DNA of 64,000 nt from Alphaproteobacteria bacterium (GTDB lineage Bacteria; Pseudomonadota; Alphaproteobacteria; Bin65), in contig JAJEGH010000028.1 in the NCBI GenBank assembly GCA_022819985.1, forward strand, positions 181,003 through 245,002, read 5' to 3'. Below, piece after piece: positions 27,063 to 36,242 of this stretch (position 1 is its first letter; every line of letters begins with the position of its first letter). Below the pieces are notes generated by a model, which did no database searches, was not told the DNA's origin, and saw only the letters and a program-made list of their open reading frames with translations. Made by a program: the position numbers and the translations under genes.

Positions 27063-27138
27063 TGGTGCCCAGGGGCGGAATCGAACCACCGACACCGTGA
27101 TTTTCAGTCACGTGCTCTACCAACTGAGCTACCTGGGC
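27063..27138 (-). tRNA. tRNA-Phe (GAA)
   Basis: On the minus strand, GCCCAGG pairs with CCTGGGC at the acceptor stem. The D arm is TAGCTCAGTTGGTAGAGC, the anticodon loop CTGAAAA gives GAA, and the T arm is GGTTCGATTCC. CCA is encoded (TGG at 27063-27065 on the plus strand). It lies downstream of yacG on the same strand, a common alphaproteobacterial order. Confidence 0.97.
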
Positions 27139-27198
27139 CCCGATGCGGGACAGCGGTCGCCAGCAAGCGGATCGGCGACCCCGCGCGAAGAACGCGAC

Positions 27199-27501
27199 TT
27201 ATAGGTTTATCGCCCCCGCAAGTCCACCCGCAGCGCCGCCCCCTGCGTCCCGATGCGCCAGCGCGCCGCGCGGGTTTATCGCGGCGGCGGCGCCGGCCCC
27301 TTCGCCTTCTTCCCCGTCCGAGTCCCCGCCCGAATCCCCTTCCGCGTCCGCCTCCCCGTCCGTCTCTTCGGCCGGGATGCGGTAGTCCTCGTTGAACCAG
27401 CGTCCGAGATCGACGTCGGCGCAGCGGCGCGAGCAGAAGGGCCGGTAGGCCGCTTCGGCCGGCTTGCCGCAGACCGGGCAGCTCACGGGCACGCCCGCCA
27501 T
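27199..27501 (-). CDS. yacG: DNA gyrase inhibitor YacG with long acidic/Gly-Ala tail
   Basis: A protein of 100 residues. The N-terminal half is the YacG zinc finger: CPVCGKP and [22 protein letters not shown], with all four cysteines. The remaining half is an unusual low-complexity tail, first Asp/Glu/Gly-rich ([17 protein letters not shown]) and then Ala/Gly-rich. YacG normally ends shortly after the DLGxW block, so the tail is an extension of this lineage. YacG binds GyrB and blocks DNA binding. It lies 34 bases downstream of maf on the same strand. Confidence 0.92.
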   Translation of the reverse strand: MAGVPVSCPVCGKPAEAAYRPFCSRRCADVDLGRWFNEDYRIPAEETDGEADAEGDSGGDSDGEEGEGAGAAAAINPRGALAHRDAGGGAAGGLAGAINL

Positions 27502-27535
27502 CGCACGGGCTCGGCCGGCATCCCCGCCTGCCCGG

Positions 27536-28126
27536 TCATCCGGCGCCCTCCAGCAGGGTCCAGGTTTCGAACAGCGGCAGGCCGACGACGTTCGAATACG
27601 AGCCGGACAGGCGGCGCACGAAAATCGCCGCCCGGCCCTGGATGGCGTAGCCGCCGGCCTTGTCCCGCCATTCGCCGCTCTCGATGTAGCGGTCGATTTC
27701 GTCCGGATGCAGCCGCTTGAAGGTAACCGTCGACTGGACGACCCGGACCGCGATTCGCGCCGGGTCGGCAGCGCGGCCCGAAGCGGCCGGACCGGGGATG
27801 GCCAGCGCGACCGCGCCGATCACGCGATGCCGGCGGCCGGACAGCAGGCCGAGGCACCGGCGCGCCGCCGCCGCATCGGCCGGCTTGCCGAGAATGCGCC
27901 GCCCGGCGGCGACCGCCGTATCGGCGGCCAGCACCCGCTCCCCGCTGCACTGCCGGCCGATCTGCGCACATTTTTCCCGTGCCATCCTTTCGGCATACGC
28001 CGTCGGCAGTTCGGCGCGGCGCGGCGCTTCGTCGATGTCGGCGGGAACCACCCGGTCCGGCGTCAGGCCGATCTGGGCGAGCAGTTCGAGACGGCGCGGC
28101 GAAGCGGAGGCGAGAACGAACGTCAC
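27536..28126 (-). CDS. maf: Maf family nucleoside triphosphate pyrophosphatase
   Basis: A protein of about 196 residues. [19 protein letters not shown] is the Maf signature, [18 protein letters not shown] carries the catalytic Asp region, and [26 protein letters not shown] is the conserved C-terminal block. It hydrolyses modified or non-canonical dNTPs (dTTP/UTP or methylated pyrimidines). I chose GTG at 28126; TTG at 28135 is an alternative three codons upstream. It sits between infA and yacG, as in many alphaproteobacteria. Confidence 0.92.
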   Translation of the reverse strand: MTFVLASASPRRLELLAQIGLTPDRVVPADIDEAPRRAELPTAYAERMAREKCAQIGRQCSGERVLAADTAVAAGRRILGKPADAAAARRCLGLLSGRRHRVIGAVALAIPGPAASGRAADPARIAVRVVQSTVTFKRLHPDEIDRYIESGEWRDKAGGYAIQGRAAIFVRRLSGSYSNVVGLPLFETWTLLEGAG

Positions 28127-28223
28127 CGCCCGCAACCGCCCGGCGGAACGGCCTGCTTCCGACGCCCGTCCGAAACGGCGCCGGCGAAAGGAGGCTTGCC
28201 CCGGGGCGGCACTGTTTGCGGCT

Positions 28224-28442
28224 CTATTTGAAGCGGAACGTGATCCGTCCCTTGGTCAGGTCGTAGGGGGTCATCTCCACGCTGACCTTGTCGCCCGTCA
28301 AGACCCGGATCCGGTTCTTGCGCATCTTGCCCGACGTGTGCGCCAGGATTTCGTGATCGTTTTCCAGCTTCACGCGGAACATCGCGTCCGGCAGAATTTC
28401 GGTCACCGTCCCCGAAAATTCCAGCAGATCCTCTTTCGCCAT
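28224..28442 (-). CDS. infA: Translation initiation factor IF-1
   Basis: A protein of 72 residues that matches the full family length: [20 protein letters not shown], then [44 protein letters not shown] and a basic end. It is an S1-like OB fold that binds the 30S A site. The ATG at 28442 is fixed by the invariant N terminus. It belongs to the conserved minus-strand block. Confidence 0.98.
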   Translation of the reverse strand: MAKEDLLEFSGTVTEILPDAMFRVKLENDHEILAHTSGKMRKNRIRVLTGDKVSVEMTPYDLTKGRITFRFK

Positions 28443-28595
28443 GCGGCCGATTTCCTTGGAATCGTCAATCCGTTGCGGCCGAACATGGCCGGGCGGGCAG
28501 GCCGGGTCAAGCGGCTTGCCGGGACGCCGGCGTCCGGAAAATGGCGGAATTGTCGCGCTTCGGGCCGGCCGCAAGCGCCGCCGAACCGCACGGCC

Positions 28596-28838
28596 CTATC
28601 GGATGCCCGGCTGGAGGCTGGCGAGCAGGAAGGGGCGCGCCGGGATGCAGGGCGCGCTGCGATCCGGAACGATGGCGAGATTCAGGGCTATGCCGCCATG
28701 TTCGGCGACCCATCTTTCGCCGTTGCGGCGGACCGGGTCGGTGGCGTAATCCATATGCGCCGTCGCTAGGGTGGCGGCGGCGACGGCCAGGGCCGGGCAC
28801 AGCCAGAGTAGCGGGCGGCGGAAGGCATCGAACGTCAT
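28596..28838 (-). CDS. Small hypothetical protein with N-terminal hydrophobic helix
   Basis: An 80-residue ORF between the phosphatase and infA. Residues 8-28 (PLLWLCPALAVAAATLATA) form a signal peptide or TM helix. The rest (EHGGIALNLAIVPDRSAPCIP) has no recognised motif. It keeps the strand of its neighbours. Coding status is uncertain; I do not recognise a family. Confidence 0.35.
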   Translation of the reverse strand: MTFDAFRRPLLWLCPALAVAAATLATAHMDYATDPVRRNGERWVAEHGGIALNLAIVPDRSAPCIPARPFLLASLQPGIR

Positions 28839-29023
28839 GGCATGTACCGGGAATTGCGGCCCACGGAATGGAAGAATTAAGTAACCAATTAGTCATATTG
28901 AATATAGAAGTCGAGAAAAATATCCGGCTTGAAATGACTTTGTGCAAATCCTGTCGATCCTGAATATTCGTCGAATGAATCGCTTGCCGGCGGCAAGGGA
29001 AAACCGGCGCAAGGGACGCGGAC

Positions 29024-29461
29024 TCAGGGTTTCATCGGCGGCGCGAAGCGGGTGCGGATACGCTCGAAAATCCGGTCGCGCACCTGCCGGTAGGCGTCCA
29101 GCCGCTGTTCGCGGCTGCCCTCGACGATACTGGGATCGAAGGTGTTCCAGAATTCGACCTCGACCGGGCTGGTCCGGGTCAGTTCCAGGGCGCGGTGGTG
29201 CGCTTCGGGCGACAGGGTGACGACGATATCGAACAGGTCGTCCTCCAGATGGTCGAACGTCTTGGCGGCATGCCGTGAAATATCGATGCCCATTTCCTCC
29301 ATCACGGCGATCGCGAATCCGTCGACCCGTTGCGTGCGGATGCCCACAGAATCGACATAGATGCGCGTGCCGTGGAGAAATTTGAGATAGCCCTCCGCGA
29401 TCGGCGAGCGGATGGCGTTCATCGTGCAGGCGAACAGGACGCTGCCCGGCAGGTCGCTCAT
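29024..29461 (-). CDS. Low-molecular-weight protein tyrosine phosphatase/ArsC-like
   Basis: A protein of 145 residues. The P-loop FACTMNAIRSPIAEG is the Cx5R catalytic motif near the N terminus, and FDPSIVEGS supplies the DP general acid. These are the LMW-PTP residues. Family members act as tyrosine phosphatases or arsenate reductases. In this conserved alphaproteobacterial block, next to UPF0262 and infA, the exact substrate is unknown. ATG 29461 is preferred; an in-frame ATG at 29479 adds six residues. Confidence 0.88.
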   Translation of the reverse strand: MSDLPGSVLFACTMNAIRSPIAEGYLKFLHGTRIYVDSVGIRTQRVDGFAIAVMEEMGIDISRHAAKTFDHLEDDLFDIVVTLSPEAHHRALELTRTSPVEVEFWNTFDPSIVEGSREQRLDAYRQVRDRIFERIRTRFAPPMKP

Positions 29462-29540
29462 CCGGAAGCGCGCCCCCAACAGATCGATTCGGGGCGGATC
29501 GGTCTGGCGCGGACCGGTCTGGCGCGGACCGGCCGGTCCG

Positions 29541-30014
29541 TCACGCCTTGATGTGCAGCACGCACAACAGGGTGAACAGCCGCCGGGCGGTATCGAAGTC
29601 CATCTCGATCCGGCCCTTGAGCTGGCTCAGCAGCAGTTCCGAGCCTTCGTTGTGCAGGCCGCGCCGGCCCATGTCGATGGCTTCGATCTTGCTGGGGCTG
29701 GCGGTCTTGATCGCCGCGAAATAGCTCTCGCAGACGGTGAAATAGTCCTTCACCGTCCGCTTGAACGGCTGAAGCGCCAGGGGAACGACCGTCAGTCCGG
29801 CGTCGCTGCTGTCGCGGATGTCGAACAGCAGCCGGTTTTCGCTGACCGACAGGACGAGGTTGTAGGGACCATCGGCTTCCACGACCGGCGCGAAGCTGTT
29901 TTCCTCCAGCAGGTCGTAGATTGCGACGGCGCGTTCGTGTTCGATATCCGCGTTGCGCCGGACGACGGTTCTTTCGTCCAGGCGAATATCGGCCAGCCGG
30001 GCGTTCTCCGCCAT
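29541..30014 (-). CDS. UPF0262 family protein
   Basis: A protein of 157 residues that matches UPF0262 over its length: [62 protein letters not shown] block, [16 protein letters not shown] and a C terminus [12 protein letters not shown]. The family is restricted mainly to alphaproteobacteria and has no proven function. It starts 6 bases after the hisD stop, so it is co-transcribed with hisD. Confidence 0.93.
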   Translation of the reverse strand: MAENARLADIRLDERTVVRRNADIEHERAVAIYDLLEENSFAPVVEADGPYNLVLSVSENRLLFDIRDSSDAGLTVVPLALQPFKRTVKDYFTVCESYFAAIKTASPSKIEAIDMGRRGLHNEGSELLLSQLKGRIEMDFDTARRLFTLLCVLHIKA

Positions 30015-30019
30015 CGCCC

Positions 30020-31336
30020 TCAACCGTCGCCGGGCGCCGTGCCGGCATCGAGCCGGATGCCGACCGACAGGGCGTGCGCCTCCAGCCCTTCGGCCTTCGC
30101 GAGAACGACCGCATCGGGCCCGACCGCGCCCAGGGCGCGGGCGTCGCCCTTGACCGTCGACGTCCGTTTCATGAAGTCGAGGACGCCGAGGCCGGAGGCG
30201 AAACGCGCGGTCCGGGAGGTCGGCAGGACATGGTTCGGACCGCCGATATAATCGCCGATGGCTTCGGGAACGTGGCGGCCGATGAAGATCGCGCCGGCGT
30301 GGCGGACCGAGGCGGCCAGCGCGTCGGCCCCGTCCATCGCGAGTTCGAGATGCTCCGGCGCGATACGGTCGATCAGGGGCGCCGCCGCCGCCAGCGCATC
30401 GACAACGATAACGGCGCCCAGCCTCTCCCAGCTCTCCCGCGCGATCGCCGCACGGGGCAGCTTTTCCAGCAGCCGTTCGACGGCGGCCGAAACCCGGTCG
30501 GCGAAGGCCGGGCTGTCGGTAATCAGGATGGCCTGCGCCGAAATATCGTGCTCGGCCTGGGAAAGCAGGTCGGCGGCGATCCACTCCGGGTCGCTGCGCC
30601 GGTCCGAGACCACTAGGATTTCGGACGGTCCGGCGATCGTGTCGATGCCGACGACGCCGAACACCTGCTTCTTGGCCGAAGCGACATACGCGTTGCCCGG
30701 CCCGACGATCTTGTCGACCGGGCGAACGGTCTGCGTTCCGTAGGCCAGCGCCGCAATCGCCTGGGCGCCCCCGATCCGGTAGATTTCGTCGACGCCGGCA
30801 ATGCCCGCCGCCGCCAGCACCAGATCGTCGATCGCGCCGTCCGGCGTCGGCGTCGCCATGACCAGCCGTTCGACGCCGGCGACTTTCGCCGGAATCGCAT
30901 TCATCAGGACCGAGCTGGGATAGGCCGCCGTTCCGCCCGGAACGTAGAGGCCGGCCGCCTCCACCGCAGTCCAGCGCGAACCGAGTTCGTAGCCGGCTTC
31001 GTCGGTATAGGCCCAGTCCTCGGGCCGTTGCCGCTCATGGTATGCGCGGATGCGCCGGGCGGCGTGTTCCAGGGCAGCGCCCTGCTGCGCCGGGACCGCT
31101 TCGCGGGCCCGGGCGATCCGCCGGGCCGGAATCCTCAGGCCGGTCGCATCGGCCTCGAACCGGTCGAACCGCACCGTATAGTCGAGGAGCGCCGCATCGC
31201 CGCCTTCGCGCACCGCCGCCAGGATGTCGGCGACCGCCGCATCGACATCGGCTTCGGCCGCGCGCCTGGCGCCGAGCAGTTCGGCAAATTCCGCCTCGAA
31301 GCCGGGGGCGGACCGGTCAAGCTGGCGCGCCGGCAT
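30020..31336 (-). CDS. hisD: Histidinol dehydrogenase
   Basis: A protein of 438 residues. Signatures: [27 protein letters not shown] (split), [39 protein letters not shown] and the zinc/catalytic stretch [17 protein letters not shown], with the later His in [10 protein letters not shown] and GPNHVLPT. It performs the last two oxidations of histidine biosynthesis. ATG 31336 overlaps the hisG stop by 20 bases, which indicates coupling. Confidence 0.97.
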   Translation of the reverse strand: MPARQLDRSAPGFEAEFAELLGARRAAEADVDAAVADILAAVREGGDAALLDYTVRFDRFEADATGLRIPARRIARAREAVPAQQGAALEHAARRIRAYHERQRPEDWAYTDEAGYELGSRWTAVEAAGLYVPGGTAAYPSSVLMNAIPAKVAGVERLVMATPTPDGAIDDLVLAAAGIAGVDEIYRIGGAQAIAALAYGTQTVRPVDKIVGPGNAYVASAKKQVFGVVGIDTIAGPSEILVVSDRRSDPEWIAADLLSQAEHDISAQAILITDSPAFADRVSAAVERLLEKLPRAAIARESWERLGAVIVVDALAAAAPLIDRIAPEHLELAMDGADALAASVRHAGAIFIGRHVPEAIGDYIGGPNHVLPTSRTARFASGLGVLDFMKRTSTVKGDARALGAVGPDAVVLAKAEGLEAHALSVGIRLDAGTAPGDG

Positions 31337-32018
31337 CCCGCTCCTCCACCGCTGCGGCAAAGGCATCGACCCAATGGCGGATTTCCGCCGGCCGGGTCTT
31401 CATCGCCGGGCGGTTGACGATCAACCGCGAAGAAACCTCGGCAATTCGCTCGACCTCGACCAGTCCGTTCGCCTTCAGGGTCGCGCCGGTCGATACCAGA
31501 TCGACGATCCGGCGGCACAGGCCGAGCGCCGGCGCCAGCTCCATCGCGCCGTTCAGCTTGATGCATTCGGCCTGCACGCCCTGGGCGGCGAAATGCCGGC
31601 GCGTCGTCGCCGGATATTTGGTCGCCACGCGAACGTGGCTCCAGCGCGACGGGTCTTCGGCGTCGACCAGGTCGCGGGTCGCGGCGACCGACAGGCGGCA
31701 CCGGCCGATCTTCAGATCCAGGGGCGCATACAGTTCGGCATAGCCGAATTCGCTCACCACATCGTTGCCGGCGATACCGAGATGGGCCGCGCCGAAGGCC
31801 ACGAAGGTCGCGACGTCGAAACTCCTGACCCGGACGATCTCGAGGTTCGGCAGATCGGTGGCGAAGCGCAGCTTGCGCGATTCGGGATCGGAAAACTCCG
31901 GCTCCGGCCGGATTCCGGCAGCCGCGACCAGCGGCATCGCCTCGCCGAGGATGCGACCGTGCGGCAGAGCGAGGACCAACGGTTCGTTGGCAGCGTATGG
32001 CAGGTTTGCGGCGTCCAT
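31317..32018 (-). CDS. hisG: ATP phosphoribosyltransferase, short form
   Basis: A protein of 233 residues: [15 protein letters not shown] at the start, [16 protein letters not shown] in the middle, [20 protein letters not shown] and the PRPP-binding [20 protein letters not shown]. The length equals the HisG-S form, which lacks the C-terminal regulatory domain and needs HisZ for activity. No hisZ is present in the window. It starts histidine synthesis and is followed directly by hisD. Confidence 0.95.
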   Translation of the reverse strand: MDAANLPYAANEPLVLALPHGRILGEAMPLVAAAGIRPEPEFSDPESRKLRFATDLPNLEIVRVRSFDVATFVAFGAAHLGIAGNDVVSEFGYAELYAPLDLKIGRCRLSVAATRDLVDAEDPSRWSHVRVATKYPATTRRHFAAQGVQAECIKLNGAMELAPALGLCRRIVDLVSTGATLKANGLVEVERIAEVSSRLIVNRPAMKTRPAEIRHWVDAFAAAVEERDAGAPA

Positions 32019-32045
32019 GCCAGGAGCGGTCCTTCGCCGGATGGA

Positions 32046-32570
32046 TCAGTCCGTTTCGACATCCCCGTGGTCGGCAACCCCGTGGTCGGCATCCCCGTGG
32101 GCGGCATCCCCGTGGGACGGCCGCCAGGCGGTCGGCCAGGGTTCGCCAAGGTCGTCCAGCCGGCAATCGATTCCCGCTACGCGCAGGCGGATGGAAGCGG
32201 CACCGGCACAAATTAAGGTGATTTCCGTTGCATCAAGGCCGGCTTCGGCGCGGATCGACAGCAGCGACAAAATGCGTGTCGCGTCCTCGCGGTCGAAGCC
32301 GCGCGTCTGCACGCCCTGCACCTTGCCGAACAGCATGCCGGCGTTGACCCGGTGGTGCGCCGCGGCGCCGCGCCGGACAGCGGCCGGTTCGGCCGGCCTG
32401 CCGCCTGACTCGCCTTCCCAGCAGAACCGGTTCGCCACGAGTGCGAAGCGGCTCTCCTCCGGCAGGTAGGCCATGTCGGCGACCGGGATCAGCGCGTCCT
32501 GCAACACGGCGCCGATAACGTCGAGATCGTCCGGGCTTTCGGCCCGCAGCCGCAATTTCCGGAAAGCCAT
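32046..32570 (-). CDS. DUF2948 family protein with repeat-encoded His/Asp tail
   Basis: A protein of 174 residues. The DUF2948 core runs to about residue 150: LRLRAESPDDLDVIGAVLQDALIPV, MAYLPEESRFALVANRFCWE and RVNAGMLFGKVQGVQTRGFD. The C terminus is an unusual His-Gly-Asp-Ala repeat (HGDAAHGDADHGVADHGD) from four 15-bp DNA repeats. Family function is unknown. It belongs to the conserved murA-hisD block, 27 bases before hisG. Confidence 0.9.
   Translation of the reverse strand: MAFRKLRLRAESPDDLDVIGAVLQDALIPVADMAYLPEESRFALVANRFCWEGESGGRPAEPAAVRRGAAAHHRVNAGMLFGKVQGVQTRGFDREDATRILSLLSIRAEAGLDATEITLICAGAASIRLRVAGIDCRLDDLGEPWPTAWRPSHGDAAHGDADHGVADHGDVETD
32060..32119. repeat. Four 15-bp in-frame tandem repeats
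   Basis: Units of CATCCCCGTGGTCGG (with one to three changes each) encode HGDxx on the minus strand at the end of the DUF2948 gene. The His/Asp-rich tail could bind divalent metal; copy number may vary. Confidence 0.8.
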
Positions 32571-32610
32571 CGCGCGCCCCCGTCAGGAAATCGGCGTCAG
32601 GAAATCGGCG

Positions 32611-33876
32611 TCAGGAACCGGCGATGCGCTCGACCCGGGCGCCGCAGCCGGTCAGTTTCTCGACCAACCGCTCATAGCCGCGGTCGAGGTGATAGACCCG
32701 GTTGATCGTCGTTTCGCCCTCGGCGGCCAGCGCCGCGATGACCAGGCTGGACGACGCCCGCAGGTCGGTCGCCATGACTTCGGCGCCGTACAGTTTCTCG
32801 ACCCCGCGCACCATCGCCGACGCGCCGTGGAGATTCACGTTGGCCCCCATGCGCTTGAGTTCGGGCACATGCATGTAGCGGTTCTCGAAAATCGTCTCGG
32901 TGATCATGGACGCGCCGCCGGCCTTCGACATCAGCGCCATGAACTGGGCCTGGAGGTCGGTCGGGAAGCCGGGGAACGGATCGGTGATGACATCGACGCC
33001 GGTCAGGTCGCCGTCCGCGCAGGACACGCGAATGCCGGCGCCGTTCGGCTCCAGGGCGACCCCGGCCTCGCGCAACGCGGCGGCGGCGGCGCCGAACAGG
33101 TCTTCGCCGACATTCTGCAACGTGACGGAACCGCCGGTGATGGCGGCGGCCATGGCGTAGGTGCCGGCCTCGATCCGGTCGGCGACGACCCTGTGCTGCG
33201 CGCCGTGCAGTTCGTCGACGCCCTCGATGACCAGCCGCTCGCTGCCGATGCCCTCGATCCGCGCGCCCATCGCGTTCAGGCAATGGGCGAGATCGGCCAC
33301 TTCCGGCTCCAGGGCGGCGTTTTCGATCGCCGTCGTGCCGCGCGCCAGCGCCGCCGCCATGATCGCGTTCTCGCTGGCGCCGACCGAGACCTTCGGAAAG
33401 ATGATCCGGTTGCCGACGAGGCCGCCGGGCGGCGCTTCGGCATGAATGTAGCCGCGCCCCAGGCTGATCTCGGCGCCGAGCTGTTCGAGCGCCATGAGAT
33501 GCAGGTCGATCGGGCGGGAGCCGATGGCGCAGCCGCCGGGCAGCGAGACGGCGGCGTTGCCGAAACGGGCGACCAGCGGCCCGAGCACCAGCACCGACGC
33601 CCGCATCTGGCGCACCAGATCGTAGGGCGCCATGGTGTTCGGAATGTCCGCCGCCGTGAGCCTGAGGGTCCCGGCGCCGGATTCGACCTCGACGCCGTGC
33701 TGTTCCAGCACCCGGATGAGGGTGGCGATGTCGCGCAGCCGGGGGACGTTGGTCAGCTCGAGGGGTTCGGCCGTCAGCAGGGACGCCGCCATCAGCGGCA
33801 GCGCGGCGTTCTTGGCGCCGCCGATCGGAATTTCGCCGTCCAGTGCGGCGCCGCCGGCGATCCGGAGTCTGTCCAT
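32611..33876 (-). CDS. murA: UDP-N-acetylglucosamine 1-carboxyvinyltransferase
   Basis: A protein of 421 residues. [15 protein letters not shown] at the N terminus, [17 protein letters not shown] with the catalytic Cys (fosfomycin target), [33 protein letters not shown] and [18 protein letters not shown] are all present. It catalyses the first committed step of peptidoglycan precursor synthesis in the cytoplasm. ATG 33876 gives the normal N terminus MDRLRIAGG. It is the first gene of the minus-strand block down to yacG. Confidence 0.97.
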   Translation of the reverse strand: MDRLRIAGGAALDGEIPIGGAKNAALPLMAASLLTAEPLELTNVPRLRDIATLIRVLEQHGVEVESGAGTLRLTAADIPNTMAPYDLVRQMRASVLVLGPLVARFGNAAVSLPGGCAIGSRPIDLHLMALEQLGAEISLGRGYIHAEAPPGGLVGNRIIFPKVSVGASENAIMAAALARGTTAIENAALEPEVADLAHCLNAMGARIEGIGSERLVIEGVDELHGAQHRVVADRIEAGTYAMAAAITGGSVTLQNVGEDLFGAAAAALREAGVALEPNGAGIRVSCADGDLTGVDVITDPFPGFPTDLQAQFMALMSKAGGASMITETIFENRYMHVPELKRMGANVNLHGASAMVRGVEKLYGAEVMATDLRASSSLVIAALAAEGETTINRVYHLDRGYERLVEKLTGCGARVERIAGS

Positions 33877-34052
33877 CGGCGCTGACCGTCCCTCTGTTCG
33901 CGACCGCTGTTCACGCTGCCGGCCCACCGCCGGATGCTGCGCCGGTTCTAGCGGACCTCCCGTCCCGCCTCAACCGGACGGATCGGCCCGCCGGAATCGC
34001 ACCCGAAGCGCACCGGGAAACGCTCCGGGAAGCGTTCCGGGGCCGCCGCGGG

Positions 34053-34214
34053 TCAGTCCGGTTGGCCGCCCGGCCGCTTCTTCTTGCGCCGGCGCAGATT
34101 CTCGCGCAACGCCGCCGCAAGCCGGGCCTGCCGCTCTTCCGCGGCCTTCGGCCTCGCCTTCGGGCCGGGCGGTTCCTCCTTCCGCGGCGCCGGCTTGTCC
34201 TTCCGGTCCTTCAT
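34053..34214 (-). CDS. Small basic conserved alphaproteobacterial protein
   Basis: A short ORF of 53 codons on the minus strand: M-K-D-R-K-D-K-P at the start, then AAEERQARLAAALRENLRRR, then KKKRPGGQPD. The helical block EERQARLAAALRENLRRRK is a pattern I recognise in short hypothetical proteins of alphaproteobacteria. It is highly basic and may bind nucleic acid or ribosomes. Function unknown. It precedes murA on the same strand. Confidence 0.6.
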   Translation of the reverse strand: MKDRKDKPAPRKEEPPGPKARPKAAEERQARLAAALRENLRRRKKKRPGGQPD

Positions 34215-34390
34215 CCCGTCATCTTCCGTGCCGGACCCCGCCGCGGCAATACCGCTTCACTTCGCCCGGCGCCCGCCGCGCCGCCCGGCATTGACGCTCG
34301 TCCGGCCCGTCCGCATATTCCGCCCGCCTTTCGCGCGGCCTGCCCGAACCGTCCCGGGGAGCCGCCCGAAGCCCGCCCGACACATGGCGC

Positions 34391-34465
34391 GCCGCGGTAG
34401 CTCAGGGGTAGAGCACACCCTTGGTAAGGGTGGGGCCGGGAGTTCAAATCTCCCCCGCGGCACCA
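34391..34465 (+). tRNA. tRNA-Thr (GGT)
   Basis: The acceptor stem pairs GCCGCGG with CCGCGGC. The D arm is TAGCTCAGGGGTAGAGC. The anticodon loop TTGGTAA, closed by ACCC/GGGT, gives GGT. The T arm is GGGAGTTCAAATCTCCC. CCA is encoded at 34463-34465. It lies opposite the small basic protein gene and the DedA gene. Confidence 0.96.
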
Positions 34466-34502
34466 GCCCCCCTTCATTTCCTCCTTCGGGAACCGGCCGG
34501 CG

Positions 34503-35177
34503 TCACCGGTCGCTGCCGCCCGCGGCGGGGGCGCCGGACACACCGGAATCCGGTTCCGCGCCGCCGCTGGCGGCCGGGCCGTCTTCTTCGCTCTGCGCCA
34601 GCATCCTCTTGTAGCGCTTCTGGCCGCTGCGGTGGACGAAGAACAGGATGCAGCAGACGATCGCGAAGACGCCGAGCATGACGTAGCCGAAGTTTTCGCT
34701 GATATCGCCCAGCACTTCCTCGAACGCCCGGGCGAGGATGTAGCCGCCCCAGGCGAAACTGTTGGCCCAGATGAAGGCGGCGATGAAATTGAACAGGGCG
34801 AAGCGTCCCCACGGATAGCCGTTCATGCCCAGCGCCGGCGACGCCACGTTGCGCACGCCGTAGATGAAGCGGAAGCTGAGGATGAACAGCACGTCGTATT
34901 TCTGGACCATATCCATGGCCACCGAGACGCCGGCCTTCAGCTTGGGCAGGCGCACCAGCAGCTTCGCGCCGAAGAAGCGGCCGAGGGCGAACCAGCACTG
35001 GTCGCCCAGGAAGCTGCCCCACCAGGCGGCGAGGATCAGGATGTAGATGTTGAGATCGCCCTTGAACGCAGCGGCCCCGGCGAAGATCAGGAAGCTCTCG
35101 CCCTCGATGAAGGCCCAGCCGAAGGTGATGGCGTAGAAGAGAGTCTCATATTCGCGGATCAGTTCGGCGACGTCCAA
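34503..35177 (-). CDS. DedA family membrane protein
   Basis: A protein of about 224 residues. FGWAFIEGESFLIFAGAAAFKG and ILAAWWGSFLGDQCWFALGRFFG are the N-terminal DedA blocks; FRFIYGVRNVASPALGMNGYPWGRFALFNF is the conserved SNARE-associated core. Two further TM helices and a charged tail follow. DedA proteins take part in lipid (polyprenyl or phospholipid) flipping and envelope homeostasis. I chose TTG 35177, preceded by GAAAGG; no ATG lies in a sensible place. Confidence 0.88.
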   Translation of the reverse strand: MDVAELIREYETLFYAITFGWAFIEGESFLIFAGAAAFKGDLNIYILILAAWWGSFLGDQCWFALGRFFGAKLLVRLPKLKAGVSVAMDMVQKYDVLFILSFRFIYGVRNVASPALGMNGYPWGRFALFNFIAAFIWANSFAWGGYILARAFEEVLGDISENFGYVMLGVFAIVCCILFFVHRSGQKRYKRMLAQSEEDGPAASGGAEPDSGVSGAPAAGGSDR

Positions 35178-35324
35178 GGGATGACCTTTCGCTTTAGCGG
35201 TCGCGCGCGCGGAAATCTGCTGCGGGACGGGCGGGCAATGTCCTAAACACCGGATGCAGGTGCGCCGCAAGCTTTTGCGGCCCATTGCGGCAGGGACCGA
35301 ACGAAGCAGAAGGATGCCGGCGTC

Positions 35325-36194
35325 ATGGCCTATACGACCCTTACCTATGAACGCGACGGCCGGGTTGCCAGGATTACCTTCGACCGGCCGAAGCGGCTGA
35401 ACGCCATCGCCGCCGCGACGCCGGACGATATCGCAGCCGCGGTCGCCGAAGCCAACGGCGACGACCGGGTCCATGTCGTCGTGCTGTCCGGCCGGGGCGC
35501 GGCCTTCTGCGCCGGCTACGACCTGAAGGACTTCGCCGAGGGCTCGAGCGCGGGGGTCCAGGAGCGCATGCCCTGGGACCCGATGAAGGATTACGCCCTG
35601 ATGAAGGGCTACACCGAGAAGTTCATGAGCCTGTGGCGCTCCTACAAGCCGGTCATCTGCAAGGTGCAGGGCTATGCCGTCGCCGGCGGGTCGGACATCG
35701 CGCTGTGCTGCGATCTCGTCGTGATGGCGGAGGATGCGCGGATCGGCTATCCGCCGGCCCGCGTCTGGGGCTGCCCGACCACCGCAATGTGGGTCTACCG
35801 CCTGGGCGCGGAGGGCGCCAAGCGCATGCTGCTGACCGGCGACCTGGTGAGCGGATCCGAGGCGAAGGCGATGGGCCTGGTGACCGATGCCGTGCCCGCC
35901 GAACGGCTCGATGCCCGGGTCGAGGAACTGGCGCAGCGCATGGCCGGCGTGCCGAAGAACCAGCTGATGATGCAGAAGCTGACGATCAACCAGGCGATGA
36001 CCAACATGGGCCTGGAGACGACCCAGACGATCGCCACGATCTTCGACGGCATCACCCGCCATTCGCCCGAGGGCATGGCGTTCAAGCACCGGGCGGAGGA
36101 AGTCGGCTTCAAGCAGGCGGTGAAGGAACGCGACAGCGGCGACTATCTCGACGAGATCTGGCCGATCCGCACCGGCCCGGTACAGTACGAATAG
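35325..36194 (+). CDS. Enoyl-CoA hydratase/isomerase family protein
   Basis: A crotonase-fold protein of 289 residues. The oxyanion-hole blocks are GRGAAFCAGYDLKDF and GYAVAGGSDIALCCDLVVMAEDA, and ARVWGCPTTAMWVYRLG occupies the active-site segment. The end is KERDSGDYLDEIWPIRTGP. The final 93 bases, ending at the stop, are repeated at 39805-39897 beyond the restriction-modification gene. The gene is complete here. The metabolic partner is unclear, as it is not in an operon. Confidence 0.9.
   Translation: MAYTTLTYERDGRVARITFDRPKRLNAIAAATPDDIAAAVAEANGDDRVHVVVLSGRGAAFCAGYDLKDFAEGSSAGVQERMPWDPMKDYALMKGYTEKFMSLWRSYKPVICKVQGYAVAGGSDIALCCDLVVMAEDARIGYPPARVWGCPTTAMWVYRLGAEGAKRMLLTGDLVSGSEAKAMGLVTDAVPAERLDARVEELAQRMAGVPKNQLMMQKLTINQAMTNMGLETTQTIATIFDGITRHSPEGMAFKHRAEEVGFKQAVKERDSGDYLDEIWPIRTGPVQYE
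36102..36194 (+). repeat. Direct repeat B, copy 1 (3' end of enoyl-CoA hydratase)
   Basis: The 93 bases that end at the stop codon TAG recur at 39805-39897 with one mismatch. The two copies bracket the R-M gene. Confidence 0.95.
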
Positions 36195-36242
36195 GCGGCC
36201 GGCGGCGGTGCAGAAAAACGCGAACGATCTCCGGGCGGGCGC

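Noticed and set aside
29462..29540. Tandem repeat GGCGCGGACCGGTCT as a regulatory array
   Set aside because: Only a short imperfect GGTCTGGCGCGGACC duplication between two co-oriented core genes; more likely slippage in a spacer.
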